From the NCBI GenBank assembly GCA_001790815.1, contig MGDU01000011.1:1-43230 (forward strand): a stretch of 43,230 nucleotides of DNA, read 5' to 3'. Of the stretch, positions 1-9,609 are shown piece by piece (positions within the stretch are counted from its first letter, which is position 1; the number at the start of each line of letters is the position of its first letter). The DNA comes from Candidatus Uhrbacteria bacterium RIFCSPHIGHO2_02_FULL_46_47. Lineage in GTDB: Bacteria > Patescibacteriota > Patescibacteriia > GWA2-47-26. Made by a program: the position numbers and the translations under genes. The notes beneath the pieces were generated by a model. The model did not search any database and was not told the origin of the DNA. It saw only the letters and a list, made by a program, of their open reading frames with translations.

Positions 1-68
1 TTTTCATAAATAAAAAATCCTCCAATGAAAAAACTCAAAACTAGCGGAATGATTAAATTTTTTTTCAT
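1..68 (-). CDS. N-terminus of a membrane/secreted protein, truncated by the window edge (MKKNLIIPLVLSFFIGGFFIYE...)
   Basis: ATG on minus strand at 66-68 followed by a hydrophobic stretch to the window edge. Confidence 0.4.
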   Translation of the reverse strand, partial: MKKNLIIPLVLSFFIGGFFIYE

Positions 69-73
69 AGTAT

Positions 74-193
74 TTATTTAAACAATTCTGCCGTCGACAC
101 ACCGAGGGCTTTGGCTATTTTTTCTAATGTGTCCACAGTAGGATTGCGGCGGCGGAACCCCAGAAGCAATCCCGCGTCCGCGGGACGCTACCG
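74..193 (-). pseudogene. Remnant of a Cro/C1 (XRE) HTH regulator
   Basis: Frame not in the ORF track reads ...AGLLLGFRRRNPTVDTLEKIAKALGVSTAELFK*, a typical XRE HTH C-terminus; an in-frame TAG lies just upstream and no start was found. Confidence 0.5.
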
Positions 194-219
194 TTATCTT
201 CATTAAAATCAGCTTATAA

Positions 220-293
220 GCTCCGGGGGAGGGATTCGAACCCTCGACCAAAGGATTAACAGTCCTCTGCGCTACCGCTGCGCTACCCCGGAG
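220..293 (-). tRNA. tRNA-Asn (GTT anticodon)
   Basis: Reverse complement CTCCGGGGTAGCGCAGCGGTAGCGCAGAGGACTGTTAATCCTTTGGTCGAGGGTTCGAATCCCTCCCCCGGAGC folds as a cloverleaf with GTT anticodon and GGTTCGAATCC T-arm. Confidence 0.93.
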
Positions 294-339
294 TTTATAC
301 GCCAATTCTAATAATGCTTTTTAAGACATCATAACTTTA

Positions 340-1515
340 CTAGTAATCCCTCAATTTTTCAATAGCCGTGTGCGCGCGGATCTTGTCCAGCGCTTTTGCC
401 TCAATTTGACGAATGCGCTCGCGAGTTACATCAAACTCCCGCCCAACCTCTTCAAGCGTATGTGTTACGCCATCCATAAGCCCAAATCGCATTTCAAGAA
501 TCTTCTGTTCACGAGCGCTTAAATCCTTAATCGCATCGCGAACATACTCGCGCAATAATTGCTGTGCCGCGGCGCGATCCGGCGCCACTGTTCGAATATC
601 CTCAATGAAGTCCAGAAGCGTAGAATCTTCTTCATCATCTCCAACCGAAGTTTCCAGTGAAACTGTATCTTGTGAAATTTTAATAATGTAATTTATTTTT
701 TCCAATGTCTCGCCCATTTCCGCCGCAATTTCTTCAGGAAGCGGTTCGCGTCCCAAATCCTGAATCAGCTGGCGTTCCACGGTTTGAAAACGATTAATGG
801 TTTCCACCATGTGCACCGGAATGCGAATTGTGCGCGACTGATCCGCAAGCGCGCGGGTAATTGCTTGTCTAATCCACCAAGTCGCGTATGTGGAAAACTT
901 ATACCCTTTGCGAAACTCAAATTTCTTAACGGCGCGGAAAAGTCCTACATTGCCTTCTTGAATTAAATCCAAAAGCGACAAACTCTTTCCCACAAATTTC
1001 TTCGCAATCGAAACTACAAGGCGAAGGTTTGCCTCAATAAGCCGTTGTTCCGCCTCTTTATCATCCCGTTCCTTGCGTTTTGCAAGTGAGAGTTCCTCCT
1101 CCGGAGTAAGCAAAGAAATTTTTCCAATCTCGCGCAAATACATCTGTACAGAATCAGCGGAAAATTCTCCAGTCTCAGGCACTGTAATCTTCCTTGCGGG
1201 AGCCGCGCGCACTTTTTCAAGTGTCTTTTCATGCGCTGGACGCGCGCCAAGGAGCGTTTCACGCGTTTCCGCGATCACAATTCCCTGCCGATCAAGTAAA
1301 TCTAAAAATTGCTCATACTCATCCGGGTAATCCTCAAGGTCCGTAAAGGTATAGAGAATCTCATTTTCAGTAATAAACCCTCGCATGCGCCCTTTCTTGA
1401 AGAGCGCCTCCAGCGCCTCCGGAGGGGGCGGAATTGATTTTACCTTTTTAAAAGAACGCTTCCTGGCTATTTTCTTCGCGGACTTTTTTACTTTTGTTTT
1501 CTTTTTTTCAGACAT
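340..1515 (-). CDS. rpoD: RNA polymerase primary sigma factor
   Basis: Sigma regions 1.2-4.2: [67 protein letters not shown]. Confidence 0.97.
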   Translation of the reverse strand: MSEKKKTKVKKSAKKIARKRSFKKVKSIPPPPEALEALFKKGRMRGFITENEILYTFTDLEDYPDEYEQFLDLLDRQGIVIAETRETLLGARPAHEKTLEKVRAAPARKITVPETGEFSADSVQMYLREIGKISLLTPEEELSLAKRKERDDKEAEQRLIEANLRLVVSIAKKFVGKSLSLLDLIQEGNVGLFRAVKKFEFRKGYKFSTYATWWIRQAITRALADQSRTIRIPVHMVETINRFQTVERQLIQDLGREPLPEEIAAEMGETLEKINYIIKISQDTVSLETSVGDDEEDSTLLDFIEDIRTVAPDRAAAQQLLREYVRDAIKDLSAREQKILEMRFGLMDGVTHTLEEVGREFDVTRERIRQIEAKALDKIRAHTAIEKLRDY

Positions 1516-1532
1516 TGATGAAATTAAAAAAT

Positions 1533-3386
1533 TTAATCTAACAAGGCAAACTCACGCGTAAGCTCTTGCACGCGCGCTTGATCCCCTTCTTTTTCAGCGC
1601 GGCGCATTGCTTGGGCAAGCTCTAAACGACGCGTTTTTGAATATTCGCGCCGCAACTCTTGTATGAGAAATTGCGCTTCACGCTTATATTGAGCATTATC
1701 CCAGCCCTCAAACTCTTTGTCTCCAAAAAGCTCAAGAACATCGGCTGTGGATAAAATTTCGGTGGCTCCGACCTGAGTCGGAGACCAAGTGTGCCAAAAT
1801 TGGCCAAAATTAGCGTCCGCCGTGGCGGACCCCATTGAATTATATGCAGTATAACACGCAACCAATTGCGTGTAAAGAGTCTGATTTAGTACCGGACTGA
1901 GCATTTCCGGAAGAATCGTAGAAATTATCTCTTCCGCGTATGATGGGGCAGTAAAAAATAACGCGAGAAGACGTTCCGCAATAAGTTCGGTACGGGAACG
2001 CGCACCCTCACCCTGCCCTCTCCCTAAGGGAGAGGATGGCTGGAGGCCAGGTGAGGGAATTCTGGTGGGGTTATGAATTTTTCTCATTTGTTCCCTTATC
2101 AATTTCTCTTCCACGCTTAAAATCTCAGCAATCCGCTTTATCCAGAAATCTTGTTCAATTGCATCTGGGAGTTTTATAAGCTCCGTGAGCAGAGTATGGA
2201 CAAACTGTGACCGTCCTTGCGCGGTAGCCACATTAAATTTCTTTTGCGCCTGCTGAAGGTGATATTCCATGATTTCCTGCGCGCCGCGTACGGCGCCTTC
2301 CCAGGCCTTAATATTTTTTCGCACACACTCATCCGCGTCTTTTCCACATCCCTCCGGAATCGTAATTACTTTAATGCGTATGCCTTCTAAAAGAGCTACA
2401 TCAATTCCGCGCTTAGCCGCATGCTCCCCGGCCGCATCAGCATCAAATGATATCATGAGATTATTCGTGTAGCGTTTAAGCAAGCGCGCTTGATCAAGCG
2501 TAAGTGCGGTACCGGATGCTGCAATGACGTTAACCATACCGAATTGATGGCAGGCAATAACATCCATATTCCCCTCAACGATCACTGCGTAATCCCGCGC
2601 GCGAATTTCTTGCCGCGCAAGATCAAGACCATATAGCACACGCCCTTTATTATAAATCATCGTCTCCGGCGTATTCACATATTTCCCTCCCGCCCATTGC
2701 GATGGGCGAGGCTCGCCTCCTTCGGAGGCGGCCGCGCGTGTCTCATCAAGCAAGCGGCTTGTAAATCCAACGGAATTGCCATGTACATCGCGAATTGGAA
2801 ACATGATACGATGACGAAAACGATCATAAAATCCTTGATTGCGTTCACTGCGAATCAAAAGTCCGGCGGCAAAAACATCTTCTGCCTTAAATTTGTCGCG
2901 AAGCGCTGTGGCAAGCGTGTCCCATGAATCTGGCGCATAACCAAGACCAAATTGTTTAATGATCACATCTGATAATCCTCGTTTTGCCAAATATTCTTGC
3001 GCCACTTGGCCGCGCGGCGAATTGAACTGCGTCGCGTAAAATTCGGCCGCGGTTTTTACAATTTCCAAAAGTGTATTGCGCTGACTTTGCGCGCGCGCGT
3101 CATATTTTGGAAGCGTAACACCAGCTTTGTCCGCGAGAATTTTTAGCGCCTCTGGAAAATCCAACCCCTCTATTTTCATGATAAATTTAAAAATATCGCC
3201 GCCCTCATTACAACCAAAACAATGCCAAATCTGCTTTGGCTTGGAAACCATAAATGACGGCGTTTTTTCCTGATGAAATGGGCAGTTTGCCTTAAAATTG
3301 GCACCGGCGCGCTTTAATTGCACATAGGTGCCAACAAAATCCACTAGATCCAGTCTTGCTTTTATTTCATCAACAGGAGATAACAT
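1533..3386 (-). CDS. dnaG: DNA primase with several apparent in-frame repeat-derived inserts
   Basis: CHC2 zinc finger ([30 protein letters not shown]) and Toprim domain ([11 protein letters not shown]...[11 protein letters not shown]). Confidence 0.97.
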   Translation of the reverse strand: MLSPVDEIKARLDLVDFVGTYVQLKRAGANFKANCPFHQEKTPSFMVSKPKQIWHCFGCNEGGDIFKFIMKIEGLDFPEALKILADKAGVTLPKYDARAQSQRNTLLEIVKTAAEFYATQFNSPRGQVAQEYLAKRGLSDVIIKQFGLGYAPDSWDTLATALRDKFKAEDVFAAGLLIRSERNQGFYDRFRHRIMFPIRDVHGNSVGFTSRLLDETRAAASEGGEPRPSQWAGGKYVNTPETMIYNKGRVLYGLDLARQEIRARDYAVIVEGNMDVIACHQFGMVNVIAASGTALTLDQARLLKRYTNNLMISFDADAAGEHAAKRGIDVALLEGIRIKVITIPEGCGKDADECVRKNIKAWEGAVRGAQEIMEYHLQQAQKKFNVATAQGRSQFVHTLLTELIKLPDAIEQDFWIKRIAEILSVEEKLIREQMRKIHNPTRIPSPGLQPSSPLGRGQGEGARSRTELIAERLLALFFTAPSYAEEIISTILPEMLSPVLNQTLYTQLVACYTAYNSMGSATADANFGQFWHTWSPTQVGATEILSTADVLELFGDKEFEGWDNAQYKREAQFLIQELRREYSKTRRLELAQAMRRAEKEGDQARVQELTREFALLD

Positions 3387-3463
3387 ATTCTGCTCGCATC
3401 ATAGCCCATTGACATAAGCTTGTAAATATGGTAGTTTTAGTGTTGCCAAGAAAGGAGACGACA

Positions 3464-3991
3464 ATGCCGAAAATCAGCGCGATTGTCGCCGTCGACGGCG
3501 ACAATCTCTCCTACGCTCTTGCGGAACTTCCCAATCGCTTTGATCCCCAGCGCATCACCGCGATTCTCTGCGAGATCAGCGGTGTGGCTCAAAAAGATGC
3601 AGCCCTCTGCTACTTCAGCACCGCTGGTATCGACCGCTCAACGCGATCAATGCGAGGACACGGTTGGATAAATTCCATGCGCGTGAACGGCTGGACGGTT
3701 ATCACCGTACCACCGAGCATTCGCCAAGTAAAAGGTGGGGAGTACCGAAGAAGCGGGATGCCGGATTCTCACATCCAAAGGCATATCAATCACCTCCTTG
3801 CCGCTCCAACAAGTACCGGGGTCAAGACCATCGTACTCTACACCGGAGATCGCGCATTTCAGGATCTCCTCAGCCGCGCAAAACAGCGCGGAATTTACAC
3901 GGTTGTTGTATCAACTCGTCATGCGCTTTCCCGCACACTTCGCGAGGTTGCGAATCGTGTAGTACTTCTCGATACATATGCACCACAATGA
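3464..3991 (+). CDS. NYN/LabA-like (PIN-fold) putative nuclease domain protein
   Basis: VAVDGDNLSYAL N-terminus and TIVLYTGDRAFQDLLSRAKQRGIYTVVV motif; ATG at 3464 preceded by AAAGGAG. Confidence 0.7.
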   Translation: MPKISAIVAVDGDNLSYALAELPNRFDPQRITAILCEISGVAQKDAALCYFSTAGIDRSTRSMRGHGWINSMRVNGWTVITVPPSIRQVKGGEYRRSGMPDSHIQRHINHLLAAPTSTGVKTIVLYTGDRAFQDLLSRAKQRGIYTVVVSTRHALSRTLREVANRVVLLDTYAPQ

Positions 3992-4010
3992 CCCCCCAGC
4001 CGCTCCTAGA

Positions 4011-4050
4011 CGACCCCCGGCCACGCGCGCCTGCGGGGTCGCTTATATTT
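4011..4050 (+). terminator. Hairpin downstream of the NYN gene
   Basis: CGACCCC...GGGGTCG inverted repeat (4011-4017 / 4035-4041) followed by a T-rich stretch. Confidence 0.5.
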
Positions 4051-4110
4051 TAGAAGCGCAGCGCCGCAATAACTATGCTTTAATCTCAACAAAAGGTGGC
4101 ACTAAATCAT

Positions 4111-4140
4111 CATACTTACAAACTCCAGTTTGTTAGTATG
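4111..4140. repeat. 30-bp palindrome A1
   Basis: CATACTTACAAACTCCAGTTTGTTAGTATG; 14-nt arms with one mismatch. Confidence 0.8.
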
Positions 4141-4156
4141 AATTTATATGATGGAA

Positions 4157-4444
4157 TTATGTTGTTTGGAATAACTGCAGGAAACGGACAAATATTTTTC
4201 CGTATGGTGAAAGCGAGTGTTCTACAAATTTGCCGCGATATTTTTTGTTTACCAATCCGGCATGATGCAAGCGGCGCGTATGCTCTCCGATTGTTTTCGC
4301 ATTTGCGCCCAGAGTATCAATAATATCCTCAAGGGTCAGTTTATCACGTGACGCAATAAGCAAAAGAATTTCAATTCGATAATGATTCGCCATACCCTTC
4401 AGATGCCGCTCCATCTGTTTTGATGTTTTTATCTGCTTTCCCAT
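4157..4444 (-). CDS. ArsR-like winged-helix transcriptional regulator
   Basis: MERHLKGMANHYRIEILLLIASRDKLTLEDIIDTLGANAKTIGEHTRRLHHAGLVNKKYRGKFVEHSLSPYG. Confidence 0.75.
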   Translation of the reverse strand: MGKQIKTSKQMERHLKGMANHYRIEILLLIASRDKLTLEDIIDTLGANAKTIGEHTRRLHHAGLVNKKYRGKFVEHSLSPYGKIFVRFLQLFQTT

Positions 4445-4464
4445 ATATCACAGTATAGCACACT

Positions 4465-4494
4465 CATACCTACAAACTCCAGTTTGTAGGTATG
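4465..4494. promoter_or_regulatory. 30-bp palindrome A2, putative operator upstream of the ArsR-like gene
   Basis: CATACCTACAAACTCCAGTTTGTAGGTATG, perfect 14-nt arms; TATACT -10-like hexamer between it and the ATG. Confidence 0.6.
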
Positions 4495-4536
4495 AATTTT
4501 AATATAGTACCAGGGAGGTATTCTTCTTTTTCTGCA

Positions 4537-5007
4537 TCATTTGTATACACGCGCTGGGTATACTTTCTTTACTTTTCGATCATCAAGTATGGCCCCCGAA
4601 AATATTAGAATATGCGCGTTTGAGTATTTTTTATACTTTGCATACTTTTTCACGACTGCGTGTGGCACCTTCCAAACTTCCTTCAATGTAAAATCCTCTG
4701 CGAATAAAACAATAATCAAAAAATCGAATTGCTTCTTCTGGAGATCTCTAATCATCCCCATTTGAGATGTTGAGTTTTCAGGAGTATGTCTCCTTGATTT
4801 AACTTCGTATCTTTTTCCATCTTTCCCAATCGCATCGTAGCCCCTTGCATTCATTGGGGCTCGCTTGAGCTCTAAAACTTCACATGCGACATATTCACCC
4901 AAATCTGCCACCGGATTATTACTGGAACGAATAATCCCCTGGATACGGAGCTGTCGCATTATTGTAGAATATTGTCGCAACAACATTTCTGTTTTCTTTG
5001 AAATCAT
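4537..5007 (-). CDS. Putative PD-(D/E)XK-fold nuclease
   Basis: GYDAIGKDGKRYEVKSRR (D-x(7)-ExK arrangement); family assignment is by motif only. Confidence 0.55.
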   Translation of the reverse strand: MISKKTEMLLRQYSTIMRQLRIQGIIRSSNNPVADLGEYVACEVLELKRAPMNARGYDAIGKDGKRYEVKSRRHTPENSTSQMGMIRDLQKKQFDFLIIVLFAEDFTLKEVWKVPHAVVKKYAKYKKYSNAHILIFSGAILDDRKVKKVYPARVYK

Positions 5008-5022
5008 AGTTCTTATTTATAA

Positions 5023-5052
5023 CATACCAATATACTCCAGTTTATTGGTTTG
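5023..5052. promoter_or_regulatory. Palindrome A3, putative operator upstream of the nuclease-like gene
   Basis: ACCAATATACTCCAGTTTATTGGT shares the ACTCCAGT core with A1 and A2. Confidence 0.5.
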
Positions 5053-5089
5053 TCATAGTATTGGTATCGGACCCTTTTCGCGTCTATTT

Positions 5090-7447
5090 TTACAATCGCA
5101 GACGACGCAAGAGTTGGGCGTTGAAGGCAACGATTACAGTGGAAAGCGACATAAATATGGCACCCAGTGCTGGGGAAAGAATAATGCCCCAGGCGGCAAA
5201 CGCGCCGGCCGCGGCTGGAATAGCAAAGGCATTGTAGCCAGTTGCCCAAATTAAATTTTGCACCATTTTGCGATAAGTCGCGCGTGCCAATTTAATAATG
5301 CGCACAATATCGCGCGGATCATTTTTAATTAAAATAATCCCGGCAGATTCTATTGCCACATCCGTACCCGCGCCAATCGCAATTCCCACATCTGCCGCGG
5401 TTAGCGCTGGCGCGTCATTAATTCCGTCCCCTACCATGGCCACACGCATGCCGCGCTTTTGTAATTCTTGCACTTTTTCAACTTTTTGCGCTGGCAAAAC
5501 TTGCGCAAAATACTCATCTATTCCTATTTCCTTTGCAACCCACTGCGCCACTGGTTTTGCATCACCGGTTACCATTGCAACCTTTACTCCCATGTTATGG
5601 AGCGCCTTGACGGCCTCGCGCGATTCTTCGCGAATAATATCGGCAACTCCAAATGCGGCTAGAATTTTCCCCTCACCCTCCCCTCTCCCAGCCGCGGGCG
5701 AGGGATTGTGTCTTACTTCCTCTCCCCGTGTGGGAGAGGATTGAGGTGATGGGGCAATGATATACACGACAGTTTTGCCTTGTGCCGCCGCAGTTTGCGC
5801 AGATGAAGCGATATCACTTGGAATTTGCGCGCCCAGTTCCTGAATTAAACTTTCCCCTCCGATCATGATTTCTTGATTATCAACTTTTCCCATTACGCCG
5901 CGACCGGGCAAAGCTTTAACATCCGTCGCTTTTGGCATGGCTACGCCACGCGCCTGTGCCGCTTTTACAATTGCCTTGGCTACTGGATGCTCTGATCCGG
6001 ACTCCACTGCCGCCGCAAGCGCCAAAATATTAAGGGCTAAGCCCTCTGCGAGTTCAGGGCTTAGCCCTGTCGCTCCTTGCACCATTATATCCGTCACTCC
6101 ATATTCCCCTTTCGTAAGTGTTCCAGTTTTATCAAAAAGCACCATATCAATTTTGCGTGCAAGTTCAAGCGCTAATTTTTCACGCACCAGCACGCCACTG
6201 CGCGCAGAAAGCGTGGTTGAAATTGAGGAGACAAGCGGAACTGCCACTCCCAAAGCATGCGGGCACGCAATAACAAGCACGGCAACAACGCGTGTAAGCG
6301 CTACTGCAATCCCCGCGTCCAAATAAAGCCACGCAAACGCGGTAATCGCGCCAACTGTTACCGCAATCACAGTAAGCGCAAGCGCGGCTTTATCCGCAAG
6401 AACTTGCGTGCGTGAACGTGAGGCCTGAGCTTGCGCAACAAGACGCATAATTCCGGCCAGCGCGGTTTGTTCCCCTACTTTTGTCACGCGCACTTTAAGC
6501 ACGCCTTCGCCATTTACTGTTCCAGCAATCACCTGACTGCCCGGTTTTTTATCAACCGGTTTTGATTCGCCGGTAATCATGGATTCATTAACTGCCGAAA
6601 TTCCTTCAACAATTTCGCCATCAGCCGGCACTTTTGCTCCGGGACGAACCAGGACCAGATCCCCTATCCGCAACGTACTCACTGGCACTATTTCAATTCC
6701 CTCACCCTCCCCTCTCCCTAGGGGAGAGGGGAATTGGGCAGATGTCCCCTCTCCCGCACCGGGAGAGGGTGGCCGTAGGCCGGGTGAGGGTGTAATTCTT
6801 TCCGCTGTATCCGGCAATAATTTTGCAAGCTCGCGAAGCGCGCCGCTGGCGTGACCTACCGCGGCCATTTCAATCCAATGTCCCAAAAGCATGATAGTTA
6901 TAAGCGTAGCGATTTCCCAAAAAAGTGGCTCGCCAACCGGTACAAATACCGCTATTACGCTATATACATATGCAGTTGCAATTGCAAGCGCAATTAATGT
7001 CATCATGCCGGGCAGGCGATGTTTAAGTTCAGCCAGCGCGCCCTTGATAAACACCCAACCGCCATAAAAGAAAATAATACTGGCCAGCGCAAGCGTGACA
7101 TATTCATGACCGGGAAATTCCGGAAGGCTAAATCGGAATAGACGCTGTACGACCTCTGCATACGCAAGAACCGGTAAAGTTAATGCAAAACAAATCCAAA
7201 ATCGCGTTTTAAACATGTTCACACTATGCCCCGCATGCTTGTCAACGGATGCGAATTGCGAATTTGACCCGAATTTGCGAAACTGCGAATTCGAAATTCG
7301 TAAATTCGCTTGCGATTCGTTATTCGCACCCCGTGGAATATGATGCGAACAATAATAATGCAGAGCGCCAGCCGCGTCTTTTTCCGCGTATTCCGCGAGC
7401 ATTCCGCAAAACTCACACTTTGTTCCTTTGGGTATATTTAATTTCAT
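5090..7447 (-). CDS. P1B-type heavy-metal (copper-like) translocating ATPase with N-terminal Cys-rich domain and in-frame repeat inserts
   Basis: CPH transmembrane motif (VIACPHALGVAVPLV), DKTGTLTKG, HPVAKAIV, MVGDGINDAPAL; N-terminal CEFCGMLAEY...HYYCSHHIP. Confidence 0.95.
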   Translation of the reverse strand: MKLNIPKGTKCEFCGMLAEYAEKDAAGALHYYCSHHIPRGANNESQANLRISNSQFRKFGSNSQFASVDKHAGHSVNMFKTRFWICFALTLPVLAYAEVVQRLFRFSLPEFPGHEYVTLALASIIFFYGGWVFIKGALAELKHRLPGMMTLIALAIATAYVYSVIAVFVPVGEPLFWEIATLITIMLLGHWIEMAAVGHASGALRELAKLLPDTAERITPSPGLRPPSPGAGEGTSAQFPSPLGRGEGEGIEIVPVSTLRIGDLVLVRPGAKVPADGEIVEGISAVNESMITGESKPVDKKPGSQVIAGTVNGEGVLKVRVTKVGEQTALAGIMRLVAQAQASRSRTQVLADKAALALTVIAVTVGAITAFAWLYLDAGIAVALTRVVAVLVIACPHALGVAVPLVSSISTTLSARSGVLVREKLALELARKIDMVLFDKTGTLTKGEYGVTDIMVQGATGLSPELAEGLALNILALAAAVESGSEHPVAKAIVKAAQARGVAMPKATDVKALPGRGVMGKVDNQEIMIGGESLIQELGAQIPSDIASSAQTAAAQGKTVVYIIAPSPQSSPTRGEEVRHNPSPAAGRGEGEGKILAAFGVADIIREESREAVKALHNMGVKVAMVTGDAKPVAQWVAKEIGIDEYFAQVLPAQKVEKVQELQKRGMRVAMVGDGINDAPALTAADVGIAIGAGTDVAIESAGIILIKNDPRDIVRIIKLARATYRKMVQNLIWATGYNAFAIPAAAGAFAAWGIILSPALGAIFMSLSTVIVAFNAQLLRRLRL
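5669..5754. repeat. GC-rich palindromic repeat in frame within the P1B ATPase
   Basis: CCCCTCACCCTCCCCTCTCCCAGCCGCGGG...TGGGAGAGGATTGAGGTGATGGGG; encodes [27 protein letters not shown]. Confidence 0.85.
6700..6791. repeat. GC-rich palindromic repeat in frame within the P1B ATPase
   Basis: CCCTCACCCTCCCCTCTCCCTAGGGG...GGCCGTAGGCCGGGTGAGGG; encodes SPGLRPPSPGAGEGTSAQFPSPLGRGEGEG. Confidence 0.85.
7243..7328. repeat. AT-rich palindromic repeat in frame within the N-terminus of the P1B ATPase
   Basis: GCGAATTGCGAATTTGACCCGAATTTGCGAAACTGCGAATTCGAAATTCGTAAATTCGC...; encodes NNESQANLRISNSQFRKFGSNSQFAS. Confidence 0.6.
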
Positions 7448-8997
7448 ATATTTTTATTGCGCGAACACGCAACAGCTTTTATCCATTGCGATCGCTTTTG
7501 ATCGCGCGCGATTTTATTCATTATTGGCGTGAATACTCGCGCCGTGTTTGTAATATGTTGCAATTCGGATATTTTCCAAAATTTTACCGCCAGTCCGGCA
7601 AGCATTGCGGCGCCAAGCGCGGTACTTTCCGTTTGCGCACTGCGATGAATGCGCACGCGCGAAAAATCCGCTTGTGACTGTAGTACCAGATCACTTTTTG
7701 CCACTCCCCCATCAGCTTTGACTTTTTGAAGTATAATATACCGCGCTTCTTTATGCAAAACATCAATAACATCCGCAACTTGATGCGCGATTGCTTCAAG
7801 TGTGGCATACACAATGCGCTCCTTGCGAGTATGCTGTGTTAAACCGGAAATCACTCCGCGCGCTTGTGGATCCCAATATGGCGCGCCCAAGCCGGAAAAT
7901 GCCGGTACAACAGTAACGCCACCGCTGTCCGAAACGCAACTAGCTAATTTATCCGCGTCCGGCCCATTTTTAATAATTCCAAGATTATTTTGCAACCAAT
8001 TAATTGCCGCCCCACAGGAAAACACACTCCCCTCCAGCGCGTAGGTTATTTCATTTCCGATTTGCCAAGCAATAGTGGCAATTAGCGGCTCCTTTGGAAT
8101 TATTGGTTTTTTGCCAACATTAAGCAAAAGAAACGCGCCAGTGCCATAAGTAATTTTCAAATCGCCGCGGTTAAAACAAGTTTGGCCAAAAAGCGCGGCT
8201 TGCTGATCCCCGCACATACCGGTTATTGGAATTGGCGCGCCTAAAATATTTGAATCAAGTGTGCCAAACTCATTGCTGGATGGCAAAACTTGCGGCAAAA
8301 TTTCTCGCGGCACTTTAAACAGCTTTAACAGCTCATCATCCCACTGACGCGTGTGGATATTAAACAACATTGTACGCGAGGCATTGGACACATCTGTGGC
8401 ATGCATTTTTCCACCGGTTAGATTCCAAAGTACCCAGCTATCAATCGTACCAAATTTTAATTCACCCCCTCTAACTCCCCCTCCAAGAGGGGGAGAGAAG
8501 ATTTTTCCTCCCCTGCCCGAGGGGAGGATTAAGGAGGGGTGGGAGGGGTTACGAACCACATTCTTTAAAATCCAACTCAACTTTGTCGCAGAAAAATACG
8601 GATCCAATACCAGCCCAGTTTTCTGTCTAATCATTGATTCCTTCCCTGCATGCTTCAATTGCTCACATACATCCGCAGTGCGCCGATCCTGCCATACAAT
8701 CGCGCGATACACCGGCTTGCCTGTGCGGCCGTTCCACACCACTGTTGTTTCGCGCTGATTAGTGATACCGATGGCCGCGATTTGCGCCGGCTTAATACGC
8801 GCTTTTTTCACTGCCGCGCGCGTTACATAAAGCACTCCGCGCCAAATCTCTTCCGCATCATGCTCCACCCACCCGGGCTTGGGATAATATTGGCGAAACT
8901 CGCGATAAGCCGAAGCCACTGCTTTCCCGTCATGATCAAACAAAATCGCTCGATTCCCCGTAGTCCCCAAATCCAATGCTAAAACATATTTCCTCAT
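7444..8997 (-). CDS. glpK: Glycerol kinase with in-frame repeat insert
   Basis: FGGY kinase: LALDLGTTGNRAILFD, GITNQRETTVVWN, GMCGDQQAALFGQ, KADGGVAKSDLVLQSQAD. Confidence 0.95.
   Translation of the reverse strand: MRKYVLALDLGTTGNRAILFDHDGKAVASAYREFRQYYPKPGWVEHDAEEIWRGVLYVTRAAVKKARIKPAQIAAIGITNQRETTVVWNGRTGKPVYRAIVWQDRRTADVCEQLKHAGKESMIRQKTGLVLDPYFSATKLSWILKNVVRNPSHPSLILPSGRGGKIFSPPLGGGVRGGELKFGTIDSWVLWNLTGGKMHATDVSNASRTMLFNIHTRQWDDELLKLFKVPREILPQVLPSSNEFGTLDSNILGAPIPITGMCGDQQAALFGQTCFNRGDLKITYGTGAFLLLNVGKKPIIPKEPLIATIAWQIGNEITYALEGSVFSCGAAINWLQNNLGIIKNGPDADKLASCVSDSGGVTVVPAFSGLGAPYWDPQARGVISGLTQHTRKERIVYATLEAIAHQVADVIDVLHKEARYIILQKVKADGGVAKSDLVLQSQADFSRVRIHRSAQTESTALGAAMLAGLAVKFWKISELQHITNTARVFTPIMNKIARDQKRSQWIKAVACSRNKNI
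8464..8549. repeat. GC-rich palindromic repeat in frame within glpK
   Basis: CACCCCCTCTAACTCCCCCTCCAAGAGGGGGAG...CCCGAGGGGAGGATTAAGGAGGGGTGGGAGGGG; encodes NPSHPSLILPSGRGGKIFSPPLGGGVRGGEL. Confidence 0.85.
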
Positions 8998-9040
8998 AGT
9001 TCTAAAATTTCACATTCTATTTTCTATGCCACTTTGTGCC

Positions 9041-9066
9041 ATTTCACGATTGCGCAATCGTGAAAT
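9041..9066. repeat. Palindrome B1 (26 bp)
   Basis: ATTTCACGATTGCGCAATCGTGAAAT, perfect palindrome. Confidence 0.9.
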
Positions 9067-9094
9067 GATCTAGCGGCGCGCAAATGTGCGCATT

Positions 9095-9388
9095 TTATAA
9101 ATCTAGCAACTCCAGCATTTTCCGATGCGCGACAATGCGCGGATCAATAATAGAATACAACGCTTGGTTATTCAGGTACCGCACGCGCACTATACCGGCC
9201 AAACGCATAAGCCCAAGATGCTGTACTGCATTGGTCTTACGCGCGCCAAGCATTTCTTCCAACTCCTTAAGCGAGCACTCCCCCTCGCACAAGCGATACA
9301 AAATCTCCAACCGCTTAGGATTGCCCAGCATCTTATAGATGAGCGCGTGTTTCTTTACTGTATGTTTTGATGCGTTTGCCATATTCAT
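9095..9388 (-). CDS. ArsR-family transcriptional regulator
   Basis: YKMLGNPKRLEILYRLCEGECSLKELEEMLGARKTNAVQHLGLMRLAGIVRVRYLNNQALYSI. Confidence 0.9.
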   Translation of the reverse strand: MNMANASKHTVKKHALIYKMLGNPKRLEILYRLCEGECSLKELEEMLGARKTNAVQHLGLMRLAGIVRVRYLNNQALYSIIDPRIVAHRKMLELLDL

Positions 9389-9426
9389 TAATTATAGCAC
9401 GAACCGTACTTTTCCCCTACTGCTTG

Positions 9427-9460
9427 ATTTCACGATTGCGCAATTGCGCAATCGTGAAAT
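9427..9460. repeat. Palindrome B2 (34 bp)
   Basis: ATTTCACGATTGCGCAATTGCGCAATCGTGAAAT, perfect palindrome; followed by GGCAC. Confidence 0.9.
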
Positions 9461-9609
9461 GGCACTGTGTCATAAGTTAATCTTGTAGTACATCCACCCG
9501 TCTGATATGATGTATCCATAAGGGGTACCGATTACACATTATCCACACTTATTATAGCATGGTTAAGGGCTAATCCCCACCCCTGCGGATAATAGTAGTT
9601 CCGCGGAAA

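Noticed and set aside
78-305. 75-aa minus-strand ORF
   Set aside because: Covers the tRNA-Asn and a different frame of the XRE remnant; VEGSNPSP is a typical false translation of a tRNA T-arm.
413-966. Plus-strand ORFs opposite rpoD, and similar antisense ORFs across the window
   Set aside because: Shadow ORFs opposite clear conserved genes, with serine/arginine-rich low-complexity composition and no family features.
3409-3463. Sigma70 promoter for the NYN gene
   Set aside because: TTGACA is present at 3409-3414 but the -10 at correct spacing is poor, so not listed as a feature.
6579-6854. Plus-strand ORFs rich in SPSPLPRGEG across the GC-rich repeats
   Set aside because: The palindromic repeats translate to similar peptides on both strands; the minus-strand frames belong to clear enzymes.
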